The translations under genes were made by a program, and so were the position numbers. A model generated the notes under the pieces. It did no database searches and was not told the origin of the DNA. It saw only the letters and a program-made list of their open reading frames with translations. A stretch of DNA of 64,000 nt from Tetragonia tetragonoides (Eukaryota; Streptophyta; Magnoliopsida; Caryophyllales; Aizoaceae), in contig CM076145.1 of NCBI GenBank assembly GCA_038025085.1, forward strand, positions 12,187,000 to 12,250,999, in the 5' to 3' direction. Below are positions 37,009 through 48,480 of the stretch, in pieces. Within the stretch, counting starts at the first letter, position 1, and each line of letters opens with the position of its first letter.

Positions 37009-40000
37009 TATTTTAAGAGAACGCACCCAAATGCTTTGTTAGCATTCATTTGAGTGAGAAACTTAACCAATGATGTTTAGAACGCGTAAATGCACCCAAA
37101 CCCTAGATGTAAGAGCTGTTAAAACGCGTAAATACATTCAAAAGCTTGAGTTGAAGCTTGTTTGTACTTGTAAACATTCTTGGTATAGTTTCTCACTCAC
37201 CCAAATGCTTTGTTTGCATTCATTTGAGTGAGAAACTACACCAAGGATGTTTACAAGTACAAACAAGCTTTAACTCCACCTTTTGAATGCATTTGCGCGT
37301 TTTAAAAGCTCATATGACTAGGGTGAAAAAGATTGAGTTCTTTTGTGTTGTACATTAAGAGAAAGCACCCAAATGCTTTGTTTGCATTCATTTGAGTGAG
37401 AAACTTAACCAAGGATCTTTACAAGTACAAACAAATGCTTTTGAAAGCTTGAGTTGAAGTACTTGTAAATGCTTTGTTTGCATTCATTTGAGTGAGAAAC
37501 TACTCTCTGAAAATACGCGTTTTAAAATCTCATATGACTAGGGTGAAAGAGATTGAGTTCTTTTGTGTTGTATATTTAGAGAAAGCGCCCAAATGCTTTG
37601 TTTGCATACATTTGAGGGAGAAACTACACCAAGGATGTTTACATGTACAAACAAGCTTCAACTCAAGCTTTTGAAAGCATTTACGCGTTTTAAAAGCTCA
37701 TATGACTAGGGTGAAAGAGATTGAGTTCTTTTGTGATGTATATTAAGAAAAACCACCCAGATGCTTTGTTTGCATTCATTTGAGTGAGAAACATAACCAA
37801 GGATGTTTACAAGTACAAACAAGCTTCAACTCAAGCTTTTGAATGTATTTACGCGTTTTAACAGCTCTTGTGACTAGGGTGAAAGAGATTGAGTTCTTTT
37901 GTGATGTATATTAAGAGAAAGCACCCAGATGCTTTGTTTGCATTCATTTGAGTGAGAAACTTAACCAAGGATGTTTACAAGTACAAACAAGCTTCAACTC
38001 AAGCTTTTGAATGCTTTCTCTTAAAATACAACACAAAAGAACTCAATCTTTTTCACCCTAGTCATATGAGCTTTTAAAACGCGTAAATGCATTCAAAAGG
38101 TGGAGTTAAAGCTTGTTTGTACTTGTAAACATCCTTGGTGTAGTTTCTCACTCAAATGAATGCAAACAAAGCATTTGGGTGCTTTCTCTTAATATACAAC
38201 ACAAAAGACCTCAATCTCTTTCACCCTAATCGTAAGAGCTATTAAAACGCGTAAATACATTCAAAAGCTTGAGTTGAAGCTTGTTTGTACTTGTAAACAT
38301 CCTTGGTTAAGTTTCTCACTCAAATGAATGCAAAAAAAGCATTTGGGTGCTTTCTCTTAATATACAACACAAAAGAACTCAATCTTTTTCACCCTAGTCA
38401 TATGAGTTTTAAAACGCGTAAATGCATTCAAAAGCTTGAGTTGAAGCTTGTTTGTACTTGTAAACATTCTTGGTGTAGTTTCTCACTGAAATGAATGCAA
38501 ACAAAGCTTTTGGTTGCTTTCTCTTAAAATACAACACAAAAGAACTCAATCTTTTTCACCCTAGTTATATGAGCTTTTAAAACGCGTAAATGCATTCAAA
38601 AGCTTGAGTTGTAGCTTGTTTGTACTTGTAAACATTATTTGTTTGCATTCAAAAGCTTTAAGTGAGAAACTTAACCAAGGATGTTTACAAGTACAAACAA
38701 GCTTCAACTCAAGCTTTTGAATGTATTTACGCGTTTTGACAGCTCTTATAAGCATTCAACCAAGCTTTTGAATGTATTTACGCGTTTTAACAACACTTAC
38801 AACTAGGGTGATAGAGATTGAGTTCATTTGTGTTGTATATTAGGAGAAAGCACCCAAATACTTTGATTGCATTCAAAAGCTTAATGTTGAAGCTAGTTTT
38901 ACCCTTTTGTAGAGCCGGAAATTTGGGTGCTTTTAAAAGCTTATATGACTAGGGTGAAAGAGATTGAGTTCTTTTGTGTTGTATATTAACAGAAAGCACC
39001 CAGATGCTTTGTTTGCATTCATTTGAGTGAGAAACTACACCAAGAATGTTTACAAGTACAAACAAGCTTCAACTCAAGCTTTTGAATGTATTTACGCGTT
39101 TTAACAGCTCTTACGATTAGGGTGAAAGAGATTGAGGTCTTTTGTGTTGTATATTAAGAGAAAGCACCCAAATGCTTTGTTTGCATTCATTTGAGTGAGA
39201 AACTACACCAAGGATGTTTACAAGTACAAACAAGCTTTAACTCCACCTTTTGAATGCAAACAAAGCGTAAATGCATTCAAAGGTGGAGTTAAAGCTTGTT
39301 TGTACTTGTAAACATCCTTGGTGTAGTTTCTCACTCAAATGAATGCAAACAAAGCATTTGGGTGCTTTCTCTTAATATACAACACAAAAGACCTCAATCT
39401 CTTTCACCCTAGTCGTATGAGGTTTTAAAACGCGTAAATGCTTTCAAAAGCTTGAGTTGAAGCTTGTTTGTACTTGTAAACATCATTGGTGTAGTTTCTC
39501 CCTCAAATGAATGCACACAAAGCATTTGGGTGCTTTTTCTTAATATACAACACAAAAGAACTCAATCTCTTTCACCCTAGATGTAAGAGCTGTTAAAACG
39601 CGTAAATGCATTCAAAAGGTGGAGTTAAAGCTTGTTTGTACTTGTAAACATCCTTGGTGTAGTTTCTCACTCAAATGAATGCAAACAAAACATTTGGGTG
39701 CTTTCGCTTAATATACAACACAAAAGACCTCAATCTTTTTCAGCCTAGTCATATGAGCTTTTAAAACGCGTAAATACATTCAAAAGCTTGAGTTGAAGCT
39801 TGTTTGTACTTGTAAACATCCTTGGTGTAGTTTCTCACTCCAATGAATGCAAACAAAGCTTTTGGGAGCTTTCTCTGAAAATACAACACAAAAGAACTCA
39901 ATCTCTTTCACCCTAGTCGTATGAGGTTTTAAAACGCGTATATGCATTCAAAAGGTGGAGTTAAAGCTTGTTTGTACTTGTAAACATCCTTGGTGTAGTT

Positions 40001-40490
40001 TCTCACTTAAATGAATGCAAATAAAGCATCTGGGTGCATTCTCTTAATTTGAATGTATTTACGCGTTTTGAATGTATTTACGCGTTTTAACGGCTCTTAG
40101 GACTAGGGTGAAAGAGATTGAGTTCTTTTGAGTTCTATATTAAGAGAAATCACGCAGATGCTTTGTTTGCATTTCATTTGAGGAGAAACTACACCAAGGA
40201 TGTTTACAAGTAGAAACAAGCTTCAACTCAAGCTTTTGAATGCATTTAGGCGTTTTGAATACATTTACGCGTTTTAACAGCTCTTACGACTAGGGTGAAA
40301 GAGATTGAGTTCTTTTGTGTTGAAAATTAAGAGAAAGCACCCAGATGCTTTGTTTGCATTCATTTAAGTGAGAAAGTACACCAAGGATGTTTACAAGTAC
40401 AAACAAGCATCAACTCAAGCTTTTGAATGCATTTACGCGTTTTAAAAGCGCATACGACTAGGGTGAAAGAGATTGAGTTCTTTTGTGTTG
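37009..40490 (+). repeat. Higher-order unit 3 of 4 (3482 bp)
   Basis: Direct copy at +6964 from unit 1. One private change is visible: C at 38990 (TATTAACAG) where unit 1 has G at 32026. Marker patch at 38892-38931. Confidence 0.95.
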
Positions 40491-43400
40491 TATTTTAAGA
40501 GAATGCACCCAAATGCTTTGTTAGCATTCATTTGAGTGAGAAACTTAACCAATGATGTTTAGAACGCGTAAATGCACCCAAACCCTAGATGTAAGAGCTG
40601 TTAAAACGCGTAAATACATTCAAAAGCTTGAGTTGAAGCTTGTTTGTACTTGTAAACATTCTTGGTATAGTTTCTCACTCACCCAAATGCTTTGTTTGCA
40701 TTCATTTGAGTGAGAAACTACACCAAGGATGTTTACAAGTACAAACAAGCTTTAACTCCACCTTTTGAATGCATTTGCGCGTTTTAAAAGCTCATATGAC
40801 TAGGGTGAAAAAGATTGAGTTCTTTTGTGTTGTACATTAAGAGAAAGCACCCAAATGCTTTGTTTGCATTCATTTGAGTGAGAAACTTAACCAAGGATCT
40901 TTACAAGTACAAACAAATGCTTTTGAAAGCTTGAGTTGAAGTACTTGTAAATGCTTTGTTTGCATTCATTTGAGTGAGAAACTACTCTCTGAAAATACGC
41001 GTTTTAAAATCTCATATGACTAGGGTGAAAGAGATTGAGTTCTTTTGTGTTGTATATTTAGAGAAAGCGCCCAAATGCTTTGTTTGCATACATTTGAGGG
41101 AGAAACTACACCAAGGATGTTTACATGTACAAACAAGCTTCAACTCAAGCTTTTGAAAGCATTTACGCGTTTTAAAAGCTCATATGACTAGGGTGAAAGA
41201 GATTGAGTTCTTTTGTGATGTATATTAAGAAAAACCACCCAGATGCTTTGTTTGCATTCATTTGAGTGAGAAACATAACCAAGGATGTTTACAAGTACAA
41301 ACAAGCTTCAACTCAAGCTTTTGAATGTATTTACGCGTTTTAACAGCTCTTGTGACTAGGGTGAAAGAGATTGAGTTCTTTTGTGATGTATATTAAGAGA
41401 AAGCACCCAGATGCTTTGTTTGCATTCATTTGAGTGAGAAACTTAACCAAGGATGTTTACAAGTACAAACAAGCTTCAACTCAAGCTTTTGAATGCTTTC
41501 TCTTAAAATACAACACAAAAGAACTCAATCTTTTTCACCCTAGTCATATGAGCTTTTAAAACGCGTAAATGCATTCAAAAGGTGGAGTTAAAGCTTGTTT
41601 GTACTTGTAAACATCCTTGGTGTAGTTTCTCACTCAAATGAATGCAAACAAAGCATTTGGGTGCTTTCTCTTAATATACAACACAAAAGACCTCAATCTC
41701 TTTCACCCTAATCGTAAGAGCTATTAAAACGCGTAAATACATTCAAAAGCTTGAGTTGAAGCTTGTTTGTACTTGTAAACATCCTTGGTTAAGTTTCTCA
41801 CTCAAATGAATGCAAAAAAAGCATTTGGGTGCTTTCTCTTAATATACAACACAAAAGAACTCAATCTTTTTCACCCTAGTCATATGAGTTTTAAAACGCG
41901 TAAATGCATTCAAAAGCTTGAGTTGAAGCTTGTTTGTACTTGTAAACATTCTTGGTGTAGTTTCTCACTGAAATGAATGCAAACAAAGCTTTTGGTTGCT
42001 TTCTCTTAAAATACAACACAAAAGAACTCAATCTTTTTCACCCTAGTTATATGAGCTTTTAAAACGCGTAAATGCATTCAAAAGCTTGAGTTGTAGCTTG
42101 TTTGTACTTGTAAACATTATTTGTTTGCATTCAAAAGCTTTAAGTGAGAAACTTAACCAAGGATGTTTACAAGTACAAACAAGCTTCAACTCAAGCTTTT
42201 GAATGTATTTACGCGTTTTGACAGCTCTTATAAGCATTCAACCAAGCTTTTGAATGTATTTACGCGTTTTAACAACACTTACAACTAGGGTGATAGAGAT
42301 TGAGTTCATTTGTGTTGTATATTAGGAGAAAGCACCCAAATACTTTGATTGCATTCAAAAGCTTAATGTTGAAGCTAGTTTTACCCTTTTGTAGAGCCGG
42401 AAATTTGGGTGCTTTTAAAAGCTTATATGACTAGGGTGAAAGAGATTGAGTTCTTTTGTGTTGTATATTAAGAGAAAGCACCCAGATGCTTTGTTTGCAT
42501 TCATTTGAGTGAGAAACTACACCAAGAATGTTTACAAGTACAAACAAGCTTCAACTCAAGCTTTTGAATGTATTTACGCGTTTTAACAGCTCTTACGATT
42601 AGGGTGAAAGAGATTGAGGTCTTTTGTGTTGTATATTAAGAGAAAGCACCCAAATGCTTTGTTTGCATTCATTTGAGTGAGAAACTACACCAAGGATGTT
42701 TACAAGTACAAGCAAGCTTTAACTCCACCTTTTGAATGCAAACAAAGCGTAAATGCATTCAAAGGTGGAGTTAAAGCTTGTTTGTACTTGTAAACATCCT
42801 TGGTGTAGTTTCTCACTCAAATGAATGCAAACAAAGCATTTGGGTGCTTTCTCTTAATATACAACACAAAAGACCTCAATCTCTTTCACCCTAGTCGTAT
42901 GAGGTTTTAAAACGCGTAAATGCTTTCAAAAGCTTGAGTTGAAGCTTGTTTGTACTTGTAAACATCATTGGTGTAGTTTCTCCCTCAAATGAATGCACAC
43001 AAAGCATTTGGGTGCTTTTTCTTAATATACAACACAAAAGAACTCAATCTCTTTCACCCTAGATGTAAGAGCTGTTAAAACGCGTAAATGCATTCAAAAG
43101 GTGGAGTTAAAGCTTGTTTGTACTTGTAAACATCCTTGGTGTAGTTTCTCACTCAAATGAATGCAAACAAAACATTTGGGTGCTTTCGCTTAATATACAA
43201 CACAAAAGACCTCAATCTTTTTCAGCCTAGTCATATGAGCTTTTAAAACGCGTAAATACATTCAAAAGCTTGAGTTGAAGCTTGTTTGTACTTGTAAACA
43301 TCCTTGGTGTAGTTTCTCACTCCAATGAATGCAAACAAAGCTTTTGGGAGCTTTCTCTGAAAATACAACACAAAAGAACTCAATCTCTTTCACCCTAGTC

Positions 43401-43972
43401 GTATGAGGTTTTAAAACGCGTATATGCATTCAAAAGGTGGAGTTAAAGCTTGTTTGTACTTGTAAACATCCTTGGTGTAGTTTCTCACTTAAATGAATGC
43501 AAATAAAGCATCTGGGTGCATTCTCTTAATTTGAATGTATTTACGCGTTTTGAATGTATTTACGCGTTTTAACGGCTCTTAGGACTAGGGTGAAAGAGAT
43601 TGAGTTCTTTTGAGTTCTATATTAAGAGAAATCACGCAGATGCTTTGTTTGCATTTCATTTGAGGAGAAACTACACCAAGGATGTTTACAAGTAGAAACA
43701 AGCTTCAACTCAAGCTTTTGAATGCATTTAGGCGTTTTGAATACATTTACGCGTTTTAACAGCTCTTACGACTAGGGTGAAAGAGATTGAGTTCTTTTGT
43801 GTTGAAAATTAAGAGAAAGCACCCAGATGCTTTGTTTGCATTCATTTAAGTGAGAAAGTACACCAAGGATGTTTACAAGTACAAACAAGCATCAACTCAA
43901 GCTTTTGAATGCATTTACGCGTTTTAAAAGCGCATACGACTAGGGTGAAAGAGATTGAGTTCTTTTGTGTTG
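40491..43972 (+). repeat. Higher-order unit 4 of 4 (3482 bp)
   Basis: Direct copy at +10446 from unit 1. Private changes seen: T at 40504 (unit 1 has C at 30058) and G at 42712 (unit 1 has A at 32266). The unit ends at 43972: after TTTTGTGTTG the expected TATTTTAAGAG is replaced by AAAATTAAGAG. Marker patch at 42374-42413. Confidence 0.95.
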
Positions 43973-45657
43973 AAAATTAAGAGAATGCACCCAGATGCTT
44001 TATTTGCATTCATTTAAGTGAGAAACTACACCAAGGATGTTTACAAGTACAAACAAGCTTTAACTCCACCTTTTGAATGCATATACGCGTTTTAAAACCT
44101 CATACGACTAGGGTGAAAGAGATTGAGTTCTTTTGTGTTTTTTTTTCAGAGAAAGCACCCAAAAGCTTTGTTTGCATTCATTGGAGTGAGAAACTACACC
44201 AAGGATGTTTACAAGTACAAACAAGCTTCAACTCAAGCTTTAGAATGTATTTACGCGTTTTAAAAGCTCATATGACTAGGGTGAAAGAGATTGAGGTCTT
44301 TTGTGTTGTATATTAAGAGAAAGCACCCAAATGCTTTGTTTGCATTCATTTCAGTGAGAAACTACACCAAGAATGTTTACAAGTACAAACAAAGCATTTA
44401 CGTGTAGCTTGAGTTGAAGCTTGTTTGTACTTGTAAACATCCTTGGTGTAGTTTCTCACTCAAATGAATGCAAACAAAGAATTTGTGTGATTTCTCTTAA
44501 TATACAACACAAAAGAACTCAATCTCTTTCACCCTAGTCGTATGAGGTTTTAAAACGCGTATATGCATTCAAAAGGTGGAGTTAAAGCTTGTTTGTACTT
44601 GTAAACATCCTTGGTGTAGTTTCTCACTTAAATGAATGCAAACAAAGCATTTGGGTGCTTTCTCTTAATATACAACACAAAAGACCTCAATCTCTTTCAC
44701 CCTAGTCGTATGAGGTTTTAAAACGCGTAAATGCTTTCAAAAGCTTGAGTTGAAGCTTGTTTGTACTTGTAAACATCCTTGGTGTTGTTTCTCCCTCAAA
44801 TGAATGCAAACAAAGCATTTGGGTGCTTTTTCTTAATATACAACACAAAAGAACTCAATCTCTTTCACCCTAGATGTAAGAGCTGTTAAAACGCGTAAAT
44901 GCATTCAAAAGGTGGAGTTAAAGCTTGTTTGTACTTGTAAACATCCTTGGTGTAGTTTCTCACTCAAATGAATGCAAACAAAACATTTGGGTGCTTTCGC
45001 TTAATATACAACACAAAAGACCTCAATCTTTTTCAGCCTAGTCATATGAGCTTTTAAAACGCGTAAATACATTCAAAAGCTTGAGTTGATGCTTGTTTGT
45101 ACTTGTAAACATCCTTGGTGTAGTTTCTCACTCAAATGAATGCAAACAAAGCTTTTGGGTGCTTTCTCTGAAAATACAACACAAAAGAACTCAATCTCTT
45201 TCACTCTAGTCGTATGAGGTTTTAAAACGCGTATGTGCATTCAAAAGCTTGTTTGTACTTGTAAACAACGTGTAAATGTTTTCTTTGCATTCATTTGAGT
45301 GAGAAACTACACCAACGATGTTTACAAGTACCAACAAGTTTCAACTTAAGCTTTTGAATGCATATACGCGTTTTAACAGCTCTTACGACTAGGCGAAAAG
45401 AGATGGAGTTCATTTGTGTTGTATATTAAGAAAAAGCTCGCAAATGCTTTGTTTACATTCATTTGAGTGTAAAACTACCCCAAGGACGTTTACAACTACA
45501 AACAAGCTTGAACTCAAGCTTTTGAATGCATTTAAGCGTTTTAAAAGCTCATACGACAAGGGTGAAAGAGATTGAGTTCTTTTGTGTTGTATATTAAGAG
45601 AACGCACCCAAATGTTTTCGTTCCATTCATTTGAGTGAGAAACTACACCAAAGATGT
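43973..45657. repeat. Satellite blocks left of the retroelement
   Basis: Reverse about 43973-44395, forward 44396-45262, reverse 45263-45657. The segment 44.55-45.2 kb is close to 42.84-43.45 kb, a partial further copy of the higher-order unit interior in diverged form. A T-run of about 10 bases occurs at 44138-44149 (TGTTTTTTTTTCAG). The last reverse monomer is broken at CACCAAAGATGT by the LTR. Confidence 0.85.
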
Positions 45658-45854
45658 TGATGTGAAATAAGTAGCAAAACGGAAATTAACCTTTGATAGT
45701 ATCACACAAAGGGATCTTGTTCAAGAATCACTCAAGAACAACTCACGAATCACTCGTAAGGGTTTCAACCTGAATCACTCAGTTTGAGGGGTAAATACTC
45801 ACGTATTCAATAATTAATCATCAAAGCACGAGTTTACAGTAGCAAAGCTCTCCC

Positions 45855-45863
45855 CTATTTATA
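45855..45863 (-). promoter_or_regulatory. LTR TATA box
   Basis: The minus strand reads CTATAAATAGGGGAG, a standard plant TATA box. Transcription would start about 30 bp further on, near 45830, which marks the approximate U3/R border. The 5' LTR remnant stops short of this position, so the element lacks its own upstream promoter; this copy could only drive transcription leftward into satellite. Confidence 0.7.
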
Positions 45864-46078
45864 GACAAAGAAATCTAAAGCTATTCGGAATCCTAATCCT
45901 AGTCCAAATAGGAAACTAACTACGAAACTGACTACAATTGTAAAACGAGCTAATTAACAGCGTTCCTAATACCTAAATGGACTCCTAATGCTACTAATAA
46001 TCAGAATACTACTTTCCTAAACATATTCTAACTAATTAAGGAAATAGGCAAACGAAATCAAACTCAAACAGCTAATTA

Positions 46079-46130
46079 CTTGGCGCCCAAGGCTCAAAAC
46101 GCTGGAACAGTTTCCTTGGCGCCCAAGGCT
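46079..46130 (-). repeat. Pair of CTTGGCGCCCAAGG motifs
   Basis: The motif CTTGGCGCCCAAGGCT occurs at 46079-46094 and again at 46115-46130, 36 bp apart. Each is a near-palindrome centred on GGCGCC. It lies in the U3 part or just upstream of the LTR. It could be a protein-binding or structural element; function unknown. Confidence 0.6.
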
Positions 46131-46145
46131 TCTTCTTTTCAGCTT

Positions 46146-46297
46146 CTAGTCATCTTCTTGCCACTCTAACATAGTTACCTCACACTTTACCTCACGTGGC
46201 ATTATACTCTTGGCAATGAGCAGCTCAAGATCAAGCATTAACGTTTCAAGAACTGGGTTCTTGGACGTTCTTGATTCGTCGTCTTCTTGCTTGTCCT
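46146..46297 (-). pseudogene. pol: Pol C-terminal scrap
   Basis: On the minus strand a frame reading KDKQEDDESRTSK, then a leucine-rich stretch (VLETLMLDLELLIAK) and ending EWQEDD with a TAG stop at 46146-46148, is open for about 49 codons. It sits directly after the broken RNase H region but in a different frame. I interpret it as the end of the original polyprotein, joined to RNase H by a deletion that removed integrase. It matches no domain I recognise, so a 3' accessory frame is possible. Confidence 0.5.
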
Positions 46298-47770
46298 TTA
46301 ACCCACCCCACTAGCCTCACATTCAACCTCAAACAATCTATCAAAATCGGGTAATGCTAGAATAGGTGCTTGACACAACTTCTCTTTGACCTCAACAAAG
46401 GCCTTTTGTGCACTTTCACTCCAATTAAACTCTCCTTTTTTCATTAATTCAGTTATAGGAGCAGTAATAGAACTAAAATTGCGTATAAACCTCCGATAAA
46501 ATGATGCCAAGCCATGAAAACTACGTACCTCATGTATATTGGTTGGAGCTGGCCATGAAGCCATAGCTTCTACCTTGGACGGATCAACATGTACACCATC
46601 TTTGGACACAATGTAACCAAGGAATATAACCTTAGGAAGCATGAAATCACACTTCTCTAACCTGCCAAAAAGCTGTTGTTCCTTTAGCTTCTCAAATACG
46701 CGCTGTAGATGTACTAGATGTTCCTCCTTGGTCTTGCTGAATATAAGTATATCATCAAGGTAAACCACAACAAATTTACCAAGGAATGCTCTCAATACCT
46801 CGTTCATCAACCTCATGAATGTGCTAGTAGCGTTGCACAAGCCAAAAGGCATTACTAACCACTCATACAAACCATGTCGTGTCTTGAACGCGGTTTTCCA
46901 TTCATCTCCCTCCTTGATTCTCACTTGATGGTATCCAGCTCTAAGATCTATCTTGGAAAACAACTGGGAACCATGTAGCTCGTCTAACATATCATCTAAT
47001 CTTGGCATAGGGAACCTATATTTGATTGTGATATTGTTGACAGCTCTACTATCAATGCACATACGCCATGTCCCATCTTTCTTAGGCACAAGTAACGCAG
47101 GAACAGCGCATGGACTTAGACTTTCTCTCACATAGCCTCTTTGCACAAGCTCTTCAACTTGTCTTTGTAACTCTTTGGCTTCTTCGGGGTTACACCGATA
47201 TGCTGGCCTATTTGGAAGTGGTGCTCCAGGAACTAGGTCAAGTTGGTGTTCTATGCCACGCATAGGAGGTAAACCAGGGGGTAACTCCTCGGGAAACACT
47301 TCTTTGAACCTCTGTAACAATAGGCGTAACTCAGGATCATAATTGGGATTGCTACACATGTTAGGTTCAAACAACAACACTAGGTAGCTCATAGTTTCAC
47401 TAGCCACCTCTTTTTCCATCTCTTTCTCTCCTATGACCATTACACGACTCGCCTTTTTACTAGCCTTTGCTTCTTTAACTTGAGTGGCAGTCAAGGGTAA
47501 CAATTTGATTCGTTTCTGGTTATGCTCAACAGTATAGATATTGTTTACACCATCATGACTAACTTTCCTATCAAATTGCCAAGGACGACCTAACAATATA
47601 TGACAAACACCCATAGGCAGTACATCACACCATAGATCGTCTTTATAACACCCTAAAGTAAAGCAAACTCTAGCTTGTGTAGTCACTTTTAACCCTTCCC
47701 CATCATTCAACCATTGCACAGTATAGGGTTTAGGATGACTTTTAGTAGGCAAATCAAGCTTATCAACCAT
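46298..47770 (-). pseudogene. pol: Pol remnant: protease end, reverse transcriptase, RNase H start
   Basis: An uninterrupted 490-codon frame. Residues 1-100 are the C-terminal half of the retropepsin region, with the typical HILLGRPWQFDR at 57-68; the catalytic Asp motif lies upstream and is deleted. Residues 155-220 are the linker before RT (RGIEHQLDLVPGAPLP, ESLSPCAVP). RT motifs follow: LVPKKDGTWRM 227-237, SKIDLRAGYHQ 272-282, MPFGLCNA 307-314 and the catalytic YLDD at 337-340. The tether FHGLASFYRRF (418-428) leads to RNase H, which stops after FEVECEASGVG (480-490) at TAA. The usual first catalytic Asp of RNase H is Glu here (CEAS), and the usual NAPSTF reads NATSTF. The full polyprotein would continue through RNase H and integrase. 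ATG is simply the first Met after the deletion joint, not an original start. Confidence 0.93.
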
Positions 47771-48189
47771 CTCTTGGTGAGTTTAAGCGTGGCTAACTTG
47801 CATCTTCGCCGCTCATCATACTCCTTGTATTCAAAGACTCTCTCCATAGTTCTAAGCCAATCAAGAAAGGCCTCTGGTTCGTAGGAACCGTCATATTCAG
47901 GGAGTTCGACTTTCAAGTTCCTATCATCATCATAGGGGTGTCGTGGTTTAGGAGCGTCATTGGTTCTAGTCCCACTTGGGTCTTCAAACTCCTCATCGAA
48001 GTTGGGGTCACGGTTGTGGTTTCTCCAATGAATTCCGCGCATCCTTGTCTCCATGTTTTCCCTATGTTCTTGGTTTCTTCTTTCCATAGCAGCCATCCGC
48101 TCTGCCATCCGCTCTTCTTGAGTTTTGAAAGATGCCCTGAGATCCTCCATGGCTGTTAACAACTTTGTTAGTTCGTTGGGCTCACCCAT
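47771..48189 (-). pseudogene. gag: Gag remnant
   Basis: The likely original start is the Met at 48189 (MGEPNELTKLL), 149 bases downstream of the primer-binding site; the frame is also open upstream through the leader and LTR but without sense. A charged, Met- and Glu-rich helical stretch (EERMAERMAAMERR) is followed by an acidic linker and the conserved plant retrotransposon gag start KVELPEYDGSYEPEAFLDWL, then RVFEYKEYDE. Homology stops after LKLT at 47776, where the frame runs for 22 more codons into out-of-frame pol sequence. The rest of the capsid domain and any zinc knuckle are gone. The gag and pol frames differ by one base. Confidence 0.88.
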
Positions 48190-48337
48190 AGCTTCGGTTG
48201 TTGGTTTCTTGGGGGTTTCTTGGCTGTCTTCTTGAACAAAGGGCGGATCTTGCAAGAATCTTTCTCGAAAGCTCGCTATGGTGTCGTGTTTATGCTCAGG
48301 ACCGTGTTGTTTAAACTTAAGAAAGCTCAAACCTTTA
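48190..48337 (-). other. Retroelement leader
   Basis: Untranslated region between the primer-binding site and the gag start. No separate gene is seen; it stays open in the gag frame by chance or because gag once began without this Met. Confidence 0.55.
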
Positions 48338-48349
48338 GCTCTGATACCA
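48338..48349 (-). other. Primer-binding site for initiator tRNA-Met
   Basis: The minus strand reads TGGTATCAGAGC, the standard plant LTR-retrotransposon site complementary to the 3' end of initiator tRNA-Met. It lies three bases (ACT) after the LTR end CACATCA, the spacing expected for minus-strand priming. This fixes the orientation and the inner edge of the 5' LTR. Confidence 0.93.
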
Positions 48350-48352
48350 AGT

Positions 48353-48480
48353 TGATGTGAAATAAGTAACAAAACGGAAATTAACCTTTGATAGTATCAC
48401 ACAAAGGGATCTTGTTCAAGAATAACTCAAGAACAACTCACGAATCACTCGTAAGGGTTTCAACCTGAATCACTCAGTTT
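48353..48480 (-). repeat. Truncated 5' LTR (128 bp)
   Basis: Matches 45658-45785 with two substitutions (GTAAC/GTAGC and AATAACTC/AATCACTC), so only U5 and part of R remain. After CACTCAGTTT the 3' LTR continues GAGGGGTAAAT, but here the sequence repeats CAACCT, as if a duplication of GTTTCAACCTGAATCACTCA had begun, and then enters satellite at TAAACATCC. Confidence 0.92.

Larger units (their letters stand above)
45658..46145 (-). repeat. 3' LTR (right boundary unresolved)
   Basis: The LTR ends at 45658 on the plus strand with TGATGTGAAATAAG, which on the element strand is the terminal CACATCA. The first 128 bp (45658-45785) match the 5' LTR remnant with two substitutions. A TATA box follows inside it. 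The other end, an expected TG next to a polypurine tract, should lie between the TATA box and the pol stop at 46146; a purine run (GAAAAGAAGAAG on the minus strand, near 46131-46142) is a candidate tract. The full LTR is probably a little under 500 bp. Confidence 0.8.
45658..48480 (-). mobile_element. Defective Ty3/gypsy chromovirus
   Basis: A rearranged LTR retrotransposon read on the minus strand. Order 5' to 3': LTR remnant (48480-48353), primer-binding site (48349-48338), gag part (48189-47776), protease C-terminal part, reverse transcriptase and RNase H start (47770-46298), pol C-terminal scrap (46297-46146), 3' LTR (ending 45658). Missing are the gag C-terminal half with any zinc knuckle, the protease active site, most of RNase H and nearly all of integrase. 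The protein is chromovirus-like, with features of the Reina and CRM clades; I cannot decide between them, and no chromodomain survives to help. It cannot move on its own. No target-site duplication is visible, because the right end is truncated. Confidence 0.92.

Noticed and set aside
30045..43972. CRISPR-like or other short regularly spaced array
   Set aside because: The repeats are contiguous satellite monomers without unique spacers, in a plant context.
45652..45657. Target-site duplication GATGT next to the LTR
   Set aside because: The right flank carries ACATC, which is an inverted, not direct, match explained by the satellite orientation change; the right LTR end is missing anyway.
46953..47135. 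Plus-strand open frames opposite pol and gag (46953-47135, 47938-48159)
   Set aside because: Shadows of the minus-strand retroelement coding sequence, with no recognisable domain.
46298..47770. Functional reverse transcriptase gene
   Set aside because: RT motifs are intact, but the frame lacks the protease active site, RNase H and integrase, and its element has no upstream promoter; it is better treated as a pseudogene fragment.
48190..48372. Start of gag at 48372
   Set aside because: That Met lies in the LTR and the frame then crosses the primer-binding site; the Met at 48189 is the more plausible start.
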